Below, piece after piece: positions 37,169 to 46,455 of a stretch of DNA of 64,000 nucleotides. The translations under genes and the position numbers were made by a program. The DNA lies in NCBI GenBank assembly GCA_014192625.1, contig BJHM01000006.1, positions 62,001 to 126,000 on the forward strand, written 5' to 3'. This DNA is from Planctomycetota bacterium (GTDB lineage: Bacteria > Planctomycetota > UBA1135 > UBA2386). The notes beneath the pieces were generated by a model. It did not search any database and had not been told where the DNA came from. It saw nothing but the letters and a program-made list of their open reading frames with translations. The stretch's first letter is position 1. Each line of letters begins with the position of its first letter.

Positions 37169-37902
37169 GCACCTCCAAAAGAACTGCCACGGGAATCGTC
37201 GACCCCAACAGTATCCCAGTCCTCGCCGCCGAAAATGTGCGCAAGAACTACTGGCTCGGCAAGCGCGCGATCCCGGTGCTGCGCGGCATTGATCTGCGTG
37301 TGTATCAAGGCGAAATGGTCGCGCTGCTTGGCGCGTCCGGCGCTGGTAAGTCGACGCTCATGCACGTCCTCGGCCTGCTCGACACGCCAACCGACGGCCA
37401 GGTGCTCTACGACGGCAAACCCGCGCATTCACTCTCAATCAATCAGCGCGCCGCACTGCGCCACCGCCACACCGGTTTCGTCTTTCAGTTCTACCATCTG
37501 ATCCCCGAACTGACCGCGCTACAGAACGTCGTGCTCGCGCGCATGATGCAGATCTCGACGCTGCATTACTGGCGCGAACGACGCGCCGTGCGCGCCGAAG
37601 CGGTTTTGATTCTGACCCAGTTCGGCCTCGGCGAACGCTTGTCGCACCGGCCATCAGAGCTATCGGGCGGCGAGCGCCAGCGGGTCGCCATCGCCCGCGC
37701 CTTGATCGCCAAGCCACGCATCGTGCTCGCCGACGAACCAACCGGCAATCTCGACTCGCATACCGCCGACGGCGTGATGGAACTGCTGTTCGAGATCAAC
37801 CAAACGCAGCAGCTCGCATTCCTGCTCGTCACGCACAACGAAGAAATCGCCGCGCGCTGTCACCGCATGATCCGCCTAAAAGACGGCCTGGTGGTCGGCT
37901 GA
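37165..37902 (+). CDS. lolD: LolD-type ABC transporter ATPase
   Basis: Cytoplasmic ATPase (245 residues) powering lipoprotein release or a related export. Walker A GASGAGKST, signature LSGGERQRVAIARAL, Walker B ending LADEPTGNLD; all intact. The ATG at 37165 overlaps the first permease stop (ATGA), and the stop overlaps the second permease ATG (TGATG). MacB and FtsE are relatives, but flanking LolC/E-like permeases on both sides favour LolD. Confidence 0.92.
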   Translation: MSTSKRTATGIVDPNSIPVLAAENVRKNYWLGKRAIPVLRGIDLRVYQGEMVALLGASGAGKSTLMHVLGLLDTPTDGQVLYDGKPAHSLSINQRAALRHRHTGFVFQFYHLIPELTALQNVVLARMMQISTLHYWRERRAVRAEAVLILTQFGLGERLSHRPSELSGGERQRVAIARALIAKPRIVLADEPTGNLDSHTADGVMELLFEINQTQQLAFLLVTHNEEIAARCHRMIRLKDGLVVG

Positions 37903-39242
37903 TGTATCGGCCATTCCTGTCACTGCGCTGGCTGGTCACGCGACCGATCAACCTGCTCGGCGTCGGTGGCGTCACGCTCGGCGTGTTTGCGATGATCGTC
38001 GTGGTCTCGATCTTCTCCGGTTTCCTAAAGACCGTGAGTGAGCATATCCGCTCTGCTTCAGCCGACATTGCGGTGCAGGCGTTGCCGAGCACGGCTCAGT
38101 TTCCAGCATTGCAGCGCGCACTGGCTGAGGATCCCAATGTCGCGGCTGCGGCGCCACGGCTAGTCCACTTCGGCATGCTGCACGAAAAGGACCATCGACC
38201 ACCGCCACCGCCGCTACTTGGCCGCGGTTCGCTGCAGGGCGGTGACACGCCGTTTCTAATCGTGCTCGGCATCGACCCAGCGCGTGAGTTTTTGACGACG
38301 CGCCTACGAGAGTGGCTCGAAGATGTTCCGCCAGACCTGCGCGTAAACAACCTCGACGCACCGCTCGAACAAAAGAACGGCCACGACGCGATCCTGCTGG
38401 GTGCCGAACGAATGCGCAACGAAGGCCTCAAGCCAGGCGACCTCGTGGTGCTGACGAGCGGCAAGCTCCAACGGTCGAACGACGGATTGAGCAACCCTGA
38501 TCCAATCGATCATGAGTTTGTCATCAGCGGCGCATTCCATACGCGGCACATCGGCTACGACGGCAACAACACCCTCGTCGACATCGCCGTGCTGCAGCAA
38601 ATGCTCAAGCTGCCTATCACTTCGGTGCACGAGATCATCATCAAAGTGCGCGATCCAAAAACCACCGAGGACACGGCGGATCGACTCACACGCGCAGTGC
38701 GCCGCACATTGCAAATCGAAGATCTCGAGGAGCGCCGCGGCCCAGTCGCGCGGTCATGGCGTTACCGCAATCGCTTCTTTCTGCAATCCATCGAATGGCA
38801 GCGAGAACTGATGAAGATCATCCTGATCGTGATCATGGTGGTTGCCGCCGTGTTGATGTTTGCAACCTTGTCGATGATGGTCACCGAAAAGACTTCCGAC
38901 ATCGGCATCCTCACCGCCATGGGCGGCACGCCGCGCGGCGTCATGTCCGTGTTTCTCGGTTGCGGGATGGCGATCACCAGCATCGGCATCGCGCTCGGCA
39001 CACTCGCCGGTTGCCTTGGCTCGATTTACCTAGAAAACTTCCGCCAACTGGTGCTGCTGTGGACCGGCCTCGACCTGTTTCCGGTGAAGGTCTACAACCT
39101 CGACCGCGTGCCATACGACCTGGACCCGATCTGGATCATGCAGGTCGCTTGTACGGCCGCCATCGTCGGGATCGTCGTCTCTGCACTTCCAGCGTATCGC
39201 GCCGCTCGGCATGATCCCTTGGTCTCACTGCGCGGGACCTGA
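37902..39242 (+). CDS. LolC/LolE-type ABC transporter permease (second)
   Basis: A 446-residue permease with the same topology as the gene at 35717: N-terminal helix (about 10-43), periplasmic domain (~45-315), three C-terminal helices and SDIGILTAMGGTPRG before the last helices. The two permeases are paralogues, as LolC and LolE are. A Pro-rich stretch (HRPPPPPLLGRG) is unusual. The ATG overlaps the ATPase stop by 1 nt. Its presence fits the many predicted lipoproteins in this window. Confidence 0.9.
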   Translation: MYRPFLSLRWLVTRPINLLGVGGVTLGVFAMIVVVSIFSGFLKTVSEHIRSASADIAVQALPSTAQFPALQRALAEDPNVAAAAPRLVHFGMLHEKDHRPPPPPLLGRGSLQGGDTPFLIVLGIDPAREFLTTRLREWLEDVPPDLRVNNLDAPLEQKNGHDAILLGAERMRNEGLKPGDLVVLTSGKLQRSNDGLSNPDPIDHEFVISGAFHTRHIGYDGNNTLVDIAVLQQMLKLPITSVHEIIIKVRDPKTTEDTADRLTRAVRRTLQIEDLEERRGPVARSWRYRNRFFLQSIEWQRELMKIILIVIMVVAAVLMFATLSMMVTEKTSDIGILTAMGGTPRGVMSVFLGCGMAITSIGIALGTLAGCLGSIYLENFRQLVLLWTGLDLFPVKVYNLDRVPYDLDPIWIMQVACTAAIVGIVVSALPAYRAARHDPLVSLRGT

Positions 39243-39264
39243 CCCCGCGCGGCAGCCAGTTCGC

Positions 39265-39789
39265 ATGCGCATCCTCGCCTCTTTTTTGCTGGCGTTGCTG
39301 GCCGCCTGTACCGGGGCCGGCACGATCAATAAGCCACGACGGCTCGATGCCGCTGTCACGAGTGCGTATCAATACGGCAGCGACTTTGTTTCGCCGGCCG
39401 CACTGAAAAAGTGGTGGCGCAACTTGATCACCGACACGAGCGCAATGACGGCATCTGAACTGCAACGGTTTGGCGGCATAAGTGTGAGCCTGCGCCATGC
39501 CGCGGCGAGCGAGACCAGCCGCCTAAAAAGTATCAACGACCAGCTGACGCTGACCGCAGCCGAGCTCCAGCGCCTTCAGCCTGCGGTGCTTGCCACTCGC
39601 AGCATCATCAGTCAGTCCATGCAAAACCTCGTGCAGCTGCGCAAATCCATGGAAAAGCTCCCAGCAATGCTTGGCATGACCAAGCGGTTCATGGCAGAAA
39701 CTGACGATCTGCAAAATCGCACCGACCTGAACGACACACGACCCGAAGCCTCTTTGTTTGCGCGCTTCAGACGCCGCATTTTCCCCTGA
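39265..39789 (+). CDS. Predicted lipoprotein with coiled-coil region
   Basis: A 174-residue lipoprotein (signal ending LLALLAAC), not recognised. The mature part is almost entirely alpha-helical, with a heptad-like stretch at ~85-150 (TLTAAELQRLQPAVLATRS). ATG at 39265, 22 bp after the second Lol permease; same strand, so probably part of the operon. It could be an accessory of the exporter or simply a client. Confidence 0.65.
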   Translation: MRILASFLLALLAACTGAGTINKPRRLDAAVTSAYQYGSDFVSPAALKKWWRNLITDTSAMTASELQRFGGISVSLRHAAASETSRLKSINDQLTLTAAELQRLQPAVLATRSIISQSMQNLVQLRKSMEKLPAMLGMTKRFMAETDDLQNRTDLNDTRPEASLFARFRRRIFP

Positions 39790-39839
39790 ACCTTGTCAAC
39801 GTGGCTCACATTCCGAATGCCCGCCAGGTAAAAACCAAC

Positions 39840-41453
39840 ATGGCAAACCAGCTACTCGCATCAGTCACCGCACTGCTATTCCTCACCGCCACAGTCACCG
39901 GACAGACGTCCACAGTCGCCGGAGAGGGACTCGCGCAAGACCGCAAAGATGGCGCAGCCCAAGTCACGGTCGAACAGGTGAAAGCCTGGATCGGCACGCT
40001 CGCATCCCCCGCCTTTGAAGGGCGCGGCACCGGCCAGGAGGGCTACCGCAAAGCCGCCGAGTTTATGCGCGACTACTACCAATCACTCGGCCTCGAACCA
40101 GCCGGCGACGGGGGCACTTTCTTTCAGAAGGTGCCTTGGTCTGCGACCAAGGTTGACGCCGACAAGACTTCGCTGCAATTCAGTCTTGGCGACAAGCAGG
40201 TGCTGGTGCCGCTTGCCAGACTCGGTGGCAATGTGAGCAAGACGTTTGCCGGAAAGGGCGCGGCCGTGCTCATCACTACGAACTCGGCAAAAGCCATCGA
40301 GAAGCTCACGCTGAAAGACAAGGTCGCCTTGTTGCTCGTCGGCAGCGAGGACCTGAAGACTCGCATGGGATTGCTGGTTGCGCTTCAGGAGAAGGGCGCG
40401 GTTGCCGTCATCTTCGCACAACGCGACCCCGTGCAAGGCGTTCTGCAAGGCCGCCCCGGTGCTCGCGGCAATCGCGCGGTTGCGGGTGCGCGACTTGCGC
40501 CAGCCTTGGTGTCGTTTGGTGGCGATGATCTCACGGCGCTCATGACCATGTGCGGTCTGAACATCGACAAATTGAGCGGCGAGTCGACCGAGCTTACCGG
40601 CGTGACAGCCGAGTTGCAGGCCACCATCAGCGAATTGGAAGCGCCCGCTTGGAACGTCTGCGCGCGCCTGCCCGGCAGCGATAAAGAACTGCAGAAAGAA
40701 TACGTAGTAATCGGCAGCCATCTCGATCACCTCGGAATGCGCGGCGAAATCATGTATCCGGGTGCCGACGACGATGGCTCGGGCTCGACTGGCGTGCTCG
40801 CAGTGGCGACCATGCTTGCGAAAAACAAGGTGCGGCCGGCACGCAGCATCCTGTTCCTCAACTTTTGCGGCGAGGAAATGGGGCTGATCGGCTCGCGCCA
40901 CTTCGCAGATCACCCAACCATTCCGCTCTCGGCCATCGTTGGCGAGTTGCAAATGGACATGATCGGTCGCAACGAAGAAGAGAACTCGGAAGGCGACAAG
41001 GGCGAAAAGGCCGAAGACAACAAGAACTCGCTGCACCTCGTCGGCAGCAAGAAAATCTCGATGCAGCTACACGAGCTCTGCATGCAGAAGAACAGCACCG
41101 CCAAGTTTGATCTCGAATGGGATCAGGAAGGCATGTTTAGCCGCAGCGACCACGCCAACTTTGCACGCATGGGCGTGCCGATCGCCTTCTTCTTCACCGG
41201 TTTGCACCGCGACTACCACAAGCCCACCGATACGCCGGACAAGATCGAGAACCAAAAGCTGCTGCGCGTTGCAACCTACGTCTACGACATCGCCTTCGAA
41301 TTGGCACAACAAGCTGGTCGCCCGATGGTCGATCCCGAACTGTGGGAAAAGTACCGCGGCAAGGGCAGCGAACAGCCAGCGGCACCAATGTCTGCGCCAA
41401 ACAAAGAAGCCTCCGGAGCCGCTAAGGACGAAGCCAAGGCCGCTGGCAAGTAG
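39840..41453 (+). CDS. Secreted M28-family zinc aminopeptidase
   Basis: A 537-residue exported metallopeptidase. A signal sequence (MANQLLASVTALLFLTATVTG) starts at ATG 39840; a GTG at 39801 would bury it. Metal and catalytic blocks in order: GSHLDHLG, GADDDGSGSTG, NFCGEEMGLIGSRHFA, QMDMIGRN and the final His in HKPTDTPDKI. A protease-associated (PA)-type insert is likely before the catalytic core (~140-270). The C-terminal tail is Ala/Lys-rich. Removes N-terminal residues from peptides, presumably in the periplasm or outside. A 38-bp-spaced repeat follows the stop. Confidence 0.88.
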   Translation: MANQLLASVTALLFLTATVTGQTSTVAGEGLAQDRKDGAAQVTVEQVKAWIGTLASPAFEGRGTGQEGYRKAAEFMRDYYQSLGLEPAGDGGTFFQKVPWSATKVDADKTSLQFSLGDKQVLVPLARLGGNVSKTFAGKGAAVLITTNSAKAIEKLTLKDKVALLLVGSEDLKTRMGLLVALQEKGAVAVIFAQRDPVQGVLQGRPGARGNRAVAGARLAPALVSFGGDDLTALMTMCGLNIDKLSGESTELTGVTAELQATISELEAPAWNVCARLPGSDKELQKEYVVIGSHLDHLGMRGEIMYPGADDDGSGSTGVLAVATMLAKNKVRPARSILFLNFCGEEMGLIGSRHFADHPTIPLSAIVGELQMDMIGRNEEENSEGDKGEKAEDNKNSLHLVGSKKISMQLHELCMQKNSTAKFDLEWDQEGMFSRSDHANFARMGVPIAFFFTGLHRDYHKPTDTPDKIENQKLLRVATYVYDIAFELAQQAGRPMVDPELWEKYRGKGSEQPAAPMSAPNKEASGAAKDEAKAAGK

Positions 41454-41470
41454 GCGTCAAAGCTGCCGCG

Positions 41471-41600
41471 CAGCGCAGCACGCAGCGCTGTGCGGCGCAG
41501 CACCTCACGCGGCGCAGCATGCGGCGCACATCACGCGGCACCTCAAGCGACGCAGCATGCGGCGGACATCACGCGGCGCTGTGCAGCACGCGTAGCACAA
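41471..41600. repeat. Diverged GC-rich repeats in a convergent gap
   Basis: A 29-bp segment at 41511-41539 recurs at 41549-41577 with two mismatches (period 38), flanked by shorter partial copies of CGCAGC and CACGCGGC. It lies between the M28 peptidase stop (41453) and the convergent unknown gene (stop at 41638). Confidence 0.75.
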
Positions 41601-41637
41601 AATCCGTAGCGACGCCGCCGATCGCAAGCCGCAAAAC

Positions 41638-42294
41638 TCAGCTGCGCGGGGGCCGCAGCGAGAGCGGCAAATCGAAGATCTCGCGTCCCACGATCGCCTG
41701 CGGCAGATTGTGCAGGTCAACCAGCGCTGAGCCAGGCCGCCGTTCTCGGCTTCGGCGTTCAGCCGAACGGCCCCCCAGCATGCCAAGCTCCTTTGCAACG
41801 CCCGCGCCGCTGGTCGGCGCCTTGCGCTGCTGCATCGCCTCACCGACGTGCGGGGCTACGTGCGATGGAAACCGACCTAGCTCACGCGGCCTTAGTGGCT
41901 GCGGTGGCCTTTCTGGCTTGATAATGCTGCGCGGTTTTGCCGGAACCATCGGTCGCGGCAGCTGGGCCTTGCGCGCTACAGCCCGCGGCTCCGTTGGTAG
42001 CGCCCTACCCGCAACTGGCACCTCCGCAGTTACGTCCATGTCGTAGCCGACCGTTTTCGTGTTCGTCGGCTCAGGCTCGGCCCGTCCATCAGGGTCGAGG
42101 CCAAGCATGCGGCGCATCCGCGCGGCAACCTCCTCCTGCGTTGGCTTCTGTGGCTCGGCCTCTTGCGACAGCATCGGCTCAGACTTGGCCTTGCGCAGAC
42201 GACGCAGCACGCCACCAGCTGCCGAAATGATCCAACCGATCAACAGAATGATCAGGATTGGGTTCTTTTGCAGGAGATCAAATATTGCGCGCAT
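41638..42294 (-). CDS. Membrane-anchored Pro/Arg-rich protein upstream-coupled to floA
   Basis: Not recognised. 218 residues: an N-terminal membrane helix (NPILIILLIGWIISAAGGVL, about 10-29), then a charged, Pro-rich, mostly disordered region, and a conserved-looking C-terminus (LVDLHNLPQAIVGREIFDLP). It begins 6 bp after the floA stop, so it is read as the last gene of the nfeD-floA operon. Possibly a scaffold for membrane-domain proteins. Confidence 0.6.
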   Translation of the reverse strand: MRAIFDLLQKNPILIILLIGWIISAAGGVLRRLRKAKSEPMLSQEAEPQKPTQEEVAARMRRMLGLDPDGRAEPEPTNTKTVGYDMDVTAEVPVAGRALPTEPRAVARKAQLPRPMVPAKPRSIIKPERPPQPLRPRELGRFPSHVAPHVGEAMQQRKAPTSGAGVAKELGMLGGRSAERRSRERRPGSALVDLHNLPQAIVGREIFDLPLSLRPPRS

Positions 42295-42300
42295 TGCAGA

Positions 42301-43338
42301 TCAGCTAAGCCCCGGGTTCTGCCGGCGTTCCTGAATGTGTGCCTCTTCGCTCGTAGCGATCGTCGAACGCATCCGCGTGTCGGACTCCATGTTCTTGATC
42401 CGCTGGTAATCCATGATGCCAAGGTTGCCACTGCGGAACGCATCGGCGATCGCCTTCGGCACTTCCGCTTCGGCAAGCACTAGCTTCGCGCGGTTCGCGG
42501 CAATGTCAGAGATGTTCTCCTGCTCTGCAGCAACGGCCATTGCGCGGCGGCTCTCGGCAGCAGCTTGCGCCACGCGCTTGTCAGCCTCCGCCTGGTCTGC
42601 CTGCAAACGGGCGCCAATGTTGTCGCCAATATCCACGTCGGCGATGTCGATCGACAGGATCTCAAATGCGGTACCGGCATCGAGGCCCTTGGCGAGCACC
42701 GTCTTGCTGATGCGATCGGGATTTTCTAGCACATCCTTGTGCGACATCGCCGAGCCAATCGTCGAGACAATCCCCTCGCCAACGCGCGCGATAATCGTCT
42801 CTTCGGTGGCGCCGCCGACTAGGCGCTTGATGTTGGTGCGGACCGTGACGCGCGCCTTGGCGAGCACCTGAATGCCGTCCTTTGCCATCGCTGCCACCTT
42901 GCCTTCATCCGGGCAGTCGATGACCTTTGGCTTCACCGAAGTCTGCACGGCATCGAGCACGTCACGACCGGCGAGGTCGATCGCCGTAGCCTGGCCAAAA
43001 TCGAGGCCAAGCTTGGCACGGTTCGCAGCAATCAGCGCATTGACGACACGCTGCACATTGCCGCCGGAGAGGAAGTGCGCTTCGAGATCTTTAGTCTTCA
43101 GATTTAGCCCCGCTTGCGTGGACGAGATCATGCAACGCACGATCAACGCGGGGTTGACCTTGCGCAGCGACATCCCGACGAGCTGAAACAGCGCGATCGG
43201 CGTTTCCGACATGTAGGCCTGGATCCACAAGCTGAAGAACTTGAAGAACACGATGACAAAAACGAACAGCAGCAGCAGGCCTGCACCAATCAGATACGGA
43301 TAGATGCTGATCGAGTCGGGCGGCATGAAACTCAACAT
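42301..43338 (-). CDS. floA: Flotillin-like protein FloA
   Basis: A 345-residue flotillin-like protein of the YqfA/FloA type, which organises membrane microdomains. A membrane helix (about 13-35) precedes the SPFH-like domain and a helical tail with [20 protein letters not shown] and [13 protein letters not shown]. Not a classic SPFH with an N-terminal palmitoylation site but the bacterial FloA pattern. ATG at 43338, 21 bp after the NfeD stop. FloA and NfeD being neighbours is a known arrangement. Confidence 0.92.
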   Translation of the reverse strand: MLSFMPPDSISIYPYLIGAGLLLLFVFVIVFFKFFSLWIQAYMSETPIALFQLVGMSLRKVNPALIVRCMISSTQAGLNLKTKDLEAHFLSGGNVQRVVNALIAANRAKLGLDFGQATAIDLAGRDVLDAVQTSVKPKVIDCPDEGKVAAMAKDGIQVLAKARVTVRTNIKRLVGGATEETIIARVGEGIVSTIGSAMSHKDVLENPDRISKTVLAKGLDAGTAFEILSIDIADVDIGDNIGARLQADQAEADKRVAQAAAESRRAMAVAAEQENISDIAANRAKLVLAEAEVPKAIADAFRSGNLGIMDYQRIKNMESDTRMRSTIATSEEAHIQERRQNPGLS

Positions 43339-43359
43339 GGCTTTGATACCTGTGTGTCG

Positions 43360-45402
43360 TCAGAGGGATGAAACTGTTTTGGCCGAGGCGTGGTCGATTG
43401 CGACCACCACGCGGTTGCCGGTGATATCCACAACGCGTATCGGGCAGTGTTCTTCGAGCATTTCGCCGCGCGTCACGACATCAATGCGCTGGCCATCGAT
43501 GCTGGCAAAGCCTGACGGGCGCAACGCAGAAATCGTCACGCCGGTCTTGTGCAGCAACTTCGCGTTGGCCGGATCCGCAGCATCTGCGACCGAGTCCGGC
43601 TTTGGTGGTTGCAGCAAAATGGCGCGGCCGAGGCTGGTCTTGGGCAGCAGGCGGAATGCAAAGGTGAGCACCAATGGTGCCGCAATCGCTTCACCAATCA
43701 ACATCGTGATGCCAAACGCCTGCGATTCCTGAAACGCCAAAAAGACCGCAGCAATCAGGGCAAGGCCAGAGGCAATGCTGAGCGCACCAAACGAAACCAG
43801 CGCGACCTCGGCGAGCAGCAAGACCAATCCAATCACTGCGATCAACAGCACGAAGCCAACGCTGCCTCGCTCGCCCCGCCGGGGATCAGTGCGCTCGACC
43901 ACGACGCGATTGCCAATCACCTCGACGATCTGCACCTCAACGCCAGCCTCGACAAAATCACCGCGCGTGACCACGTCCACCGGCTCTCCGGCCAGATCGA
44001 GAGTGCCCGCCGGACGCAGGACGGTGCTCGTTGTGCCACGGCAGCCGATCAGCGGCGAGCTGGTGCCAGCTAGGATCGCTCCCACGAGCACCGGCCTTGG
44101 TGCCGTCAGCATGATCGTTTTGAGCCATGGGATGCGCGGCAGCAAGCGCCACATCAATGCCGACAATCCCATCACCAACAGGATCAAAAACATCAGCTGC
44201 AGGAGGTTCTGCAACAGGATCTCTTCCTGCGCGAGCGTTGCGGGCAACACAAACGTCTGCTTGCTGAGCACCAGCGAACTTACCAAACAGACAAAACCCA
44301 CCGCGCCAAACAGCACCGTGCCGGGCAGCACGAAGATCTCGACCCCGACCGCGGAGAGGCCGAGAAAAAACAGCAGCAGCTCGGGGATCTCTGCGAGTCC
44401 AACTAAGTAGCTGTAGAACAGCGACAGCGACAACAAAAGAACACCGAGCACGCCGGGTATGCCGATGCCGGGCGTCTTGATCTCGAGGATCAGCAGGATG
44501 CAGCCGAGCACGAGCAGCGCTGACTGCATCTGTTCAAGCCAACCGACCATGGTCTCGGCCCATGAAAACTCGAGCTCGCCAATCTTGCTCTTGTCTGTGC
44601 GCAACACCTCGGCATAGAAGTCGTCGACGCTCTGCACGACTTGACCGATGCCGTAATCCGCGGCCTCACTAGCTGCCAGCACCAGCGGCTGCAATAAGGC
44701 GGTCTGGTTTAAGATCACCGTGGCAGCGGCCTGCAAGCCTTGGAGTTCGCTCTTGGCGACAATGCGCGTGCTCTCCTTGCCGTTTTCGCGCAACGTCACC
44801 GAGAGCAGTTCGAGGCTGCGATCCGCCATCCCTTCGCAGAGCCGCACCGCATTGGCCGACAGCTTGGTAGTGCCGCGCCGGTTTTTCAGCCGCTCGCGCA
44901 TCATTACGCCCATGTCCAGGAGCCGTTGCCGCGCCACTCCATCTTCGAGCATGGCGCGAATGGCTTCCGTCGTCGTCTCAATCGGCGCGACATCGCCGAT
45001 ATCACTGCCCTTCAGCATCGACAGCTCATCGCACAGGAGCGCGAGGTATGCCGCCCCGCCGCGCGCATGGCCGCGCACGAGAGCAAGGGTCGTCGCCTTG
45101 CTCGCTTGCACCGCATCGAGCAGCGCCTCGATGTCCGACATCGATTCCTCGGCGCCCCCGGCATCGTCAAGCCGGAACACCACTCGCATGCCGTTGTTGG
45201 CGGCATCGCGCAGCGCACGGTGGCACAAAGCCAGCTCCTGCATGCCGAGCGCCCCTTGCAACGGCACCACCAGAACTTCCACCGCCAGCGGTTTTCCTTG
45301 CGGGAGATCCTGCAGCGGGCGCACCTTCGCACTGCAAGCCACCACAATGGCCAGCAATAGTGCCGCCAAAACCACCCAAGAAATCCGATTGCGATATATC
45401 AC
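43360..45402 (-). CDS. NfeD-type ClpP-fold membrane protein with duplicated C-terminal domain
   Basis: A 680-residue lipoprotein-like membrane protein (signal ending IVVAC; GTG start at 45402). Residues ~40-240 follow the ClpP/NfeD1b-like fold, though the usual Ser/Lys dyad is not obvious, so it may be inactive. A bundle of membrane helices (~285-400) leads to a first NfeD OB-fold (RGTTSTVLRPAGTLDL...GNRVVVE, ~440-510). After two more helices comes a second one (GVTISALRPSGFASIDGQR...GNRVVVA, ~610-670). The two copies are clearly related. Partner of FloA. Confidence 0.85.
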   Translation of the reverse strand: MIYRNRISWVVLAALLLAIVVACSAKVRPLQDLPQGKPLAVEVLVVPLQGALGMQELALCHRALRDAANNGMRVVFRLDDAGGAEESMSDIEALLDAVQASKATTLALVRGHARGGAAYLALLCDELSMLKGSDIGDVAPIETTTEAIRAMLEDGVARQRLLDMGVMMRERLKNRRGTTKLSANAVRLCEGMADRSLELLSVTLRENGKESTRIVAKSELQGLQAAATVILNQTALLQPLVLAASEAADYGIGQVVQSVDDFYAEVLRTDKSKIGELEFSWAETMVGWLEQMQSALLVLGCILLILEIKTPGIGIPGVLGVLLLSLSLFYSYLVGLAEIPELLLFFLGLSAVGVEIFVLPGTVLFGAVGFVCLVSSLVLSKQTFVLPATLAQEEILLQNLLQLMFLILLVMGLSALMWRLLPRIPWLKTIMLTAPRPVLVGAILAGTSSPLIGCRGTTSTVLRPAGTLDLAGEPVDVVTRGDFVEAGVEVQIVEVIGNRVVVERTDPRRGERGSVGFVLLIAVIGLVLLLAEVALVSFGALSIASGLALIAAVFLAFQESQAFGITMLIGEAIAAPLVLTFAFRLLPKTSLGRAILLQPPKPDSVADAADPANAKLLHKTGVTISALRPSGFASIDGQRIDVVTRGEMLEEHCPIRVVDITGNRVVVAIDHASAKTVSSL

Positions 45403-45535
45403 GGACTGACTGGTTTACGCGACTGCCGCATCCTTGCCCATAGCACGGATCGGCAATGCGCACTTACTCGCAATGGAATCTTTTGCCACCACCATAAAGC
45501 TGCGCCACAATCCCCACGGTCCTCGAGCCAACCCT

Positions 45536-46276
45536 ATGTCCCAAACGCAACCTTCCGGCGGTCAAGAATCCGCACTCCCCGTGGCAGCCGAAACTACCGC
45601 GCGCGGGCTGGAAAGTGTCATTATCCGGCCGTGGCCAAAGGTCGTGTTCCTCTACCCGACGTTCCTCGCCGCTTGCATCGCCTGTTTGGTATCGCTGATC
45701 ACCGCCGACCCAAGTGGCCAGGCGGGCGGCATGCTCGGCAATGTGTTCTTCGTGACACTCTGCCTCAACCTGATGGTGTTCAGCTTCGACTTCTCGCGCA
45801 TCAAGTCGATCACGATCGTGATCGCACTGATCGCAATCGTGATGTTTGTTTTGTGGGGCGACACCAAATGGAACCTCACCGGCTTCCTCGGCGGCATCAC
45901 GCGCGGCATCGACATCCAGATGAACTCGCAGTTCTACGGCTACTTCGCCGCCTTCCTCGGCGTGATGTTCTTGGTCGTGATCATCAACTCGCGCTTTCAC
46001 TACTACGAAGTCAACGCGCGCGAGATTCTGCACCACCATGGCTACCTCGGGGACATCACGCGGTGGTCGACGGAGGGCCTTGAGATGAACAAGGAGATCT
46101 ACGATCTGGCGGAATACCTACTGCTGCGCAGCGGCCGACTGATTTTCCTGCCGGCTAGCAGCAAGCGCGCGGTGGTGATCGACAACGTGATCAAGGTGAA
46201 CATGATCGAGGAGCGCGTAAATGATCTGCTTTCCGTCGTAGCTGTGCGGCTCAACCAGCGTCCCGGCCCCGGCTAA
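45536..46276 (+). CDS. Multi-pass membrane protein of unknown function
   Basis: Not recognised; 246 residues. Three to four membrane helices (about 32-50, 60-80, 88-105 and 125-148), then a ~100-residue cytoplasmic domain that contains HHHGYLGDITRWSTEGLEMN and ends near the C-terminus. It is divergent from NfeD, 133 bp from the NfeD start. ATG at 45536; an earlier ATG at 45473 is open too. No paralogue is visible in the window. Confidence 0.65.
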   Translation: MSQTQPSGGQESALPVAAETTARGLESVIIRPWPKVVFLYPTFLAACIACLVSLITADPSGQAGGMLGNVFFVTLCLNLMVFSFDFSRIKSITIVIALIAIVMFVLWGDTKWNLTGFLGGITRGIDIQMNSQFYGYFAAFLGVMFLVVIINSRFHYYEVNAREILHHHGYLGDITRWSTEGLEMNKEIYDLAEYLLLRSGRLIFLPASSKRAVVIDNVIKVNMIEERVNDLLSVVAVRLNQRPGPG

Positions 46277-46455
46277 CCCGCAATTCACCCTAAAGCGGAC
46301 CGCCCGGCACACACGATCAGCCTCGCCAACGAGCCTTACGCCCAGGTTGCATAGCTTCCTTGGCAAGCCTATCGAGGGCAGAGGGTGCCAGACACTATAG
46401 TCCCCGCGCGCACGGGCCCCACGTTGGCGAGCCCTTGCTGCGAACCAAACTCGCC

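Noticed and set aside
40083-41036. 317-codon frame antisense to the M28 peptidase
   Set aside because: Typical GC-rich shadow; no hydrophobic or catalytic pattern.
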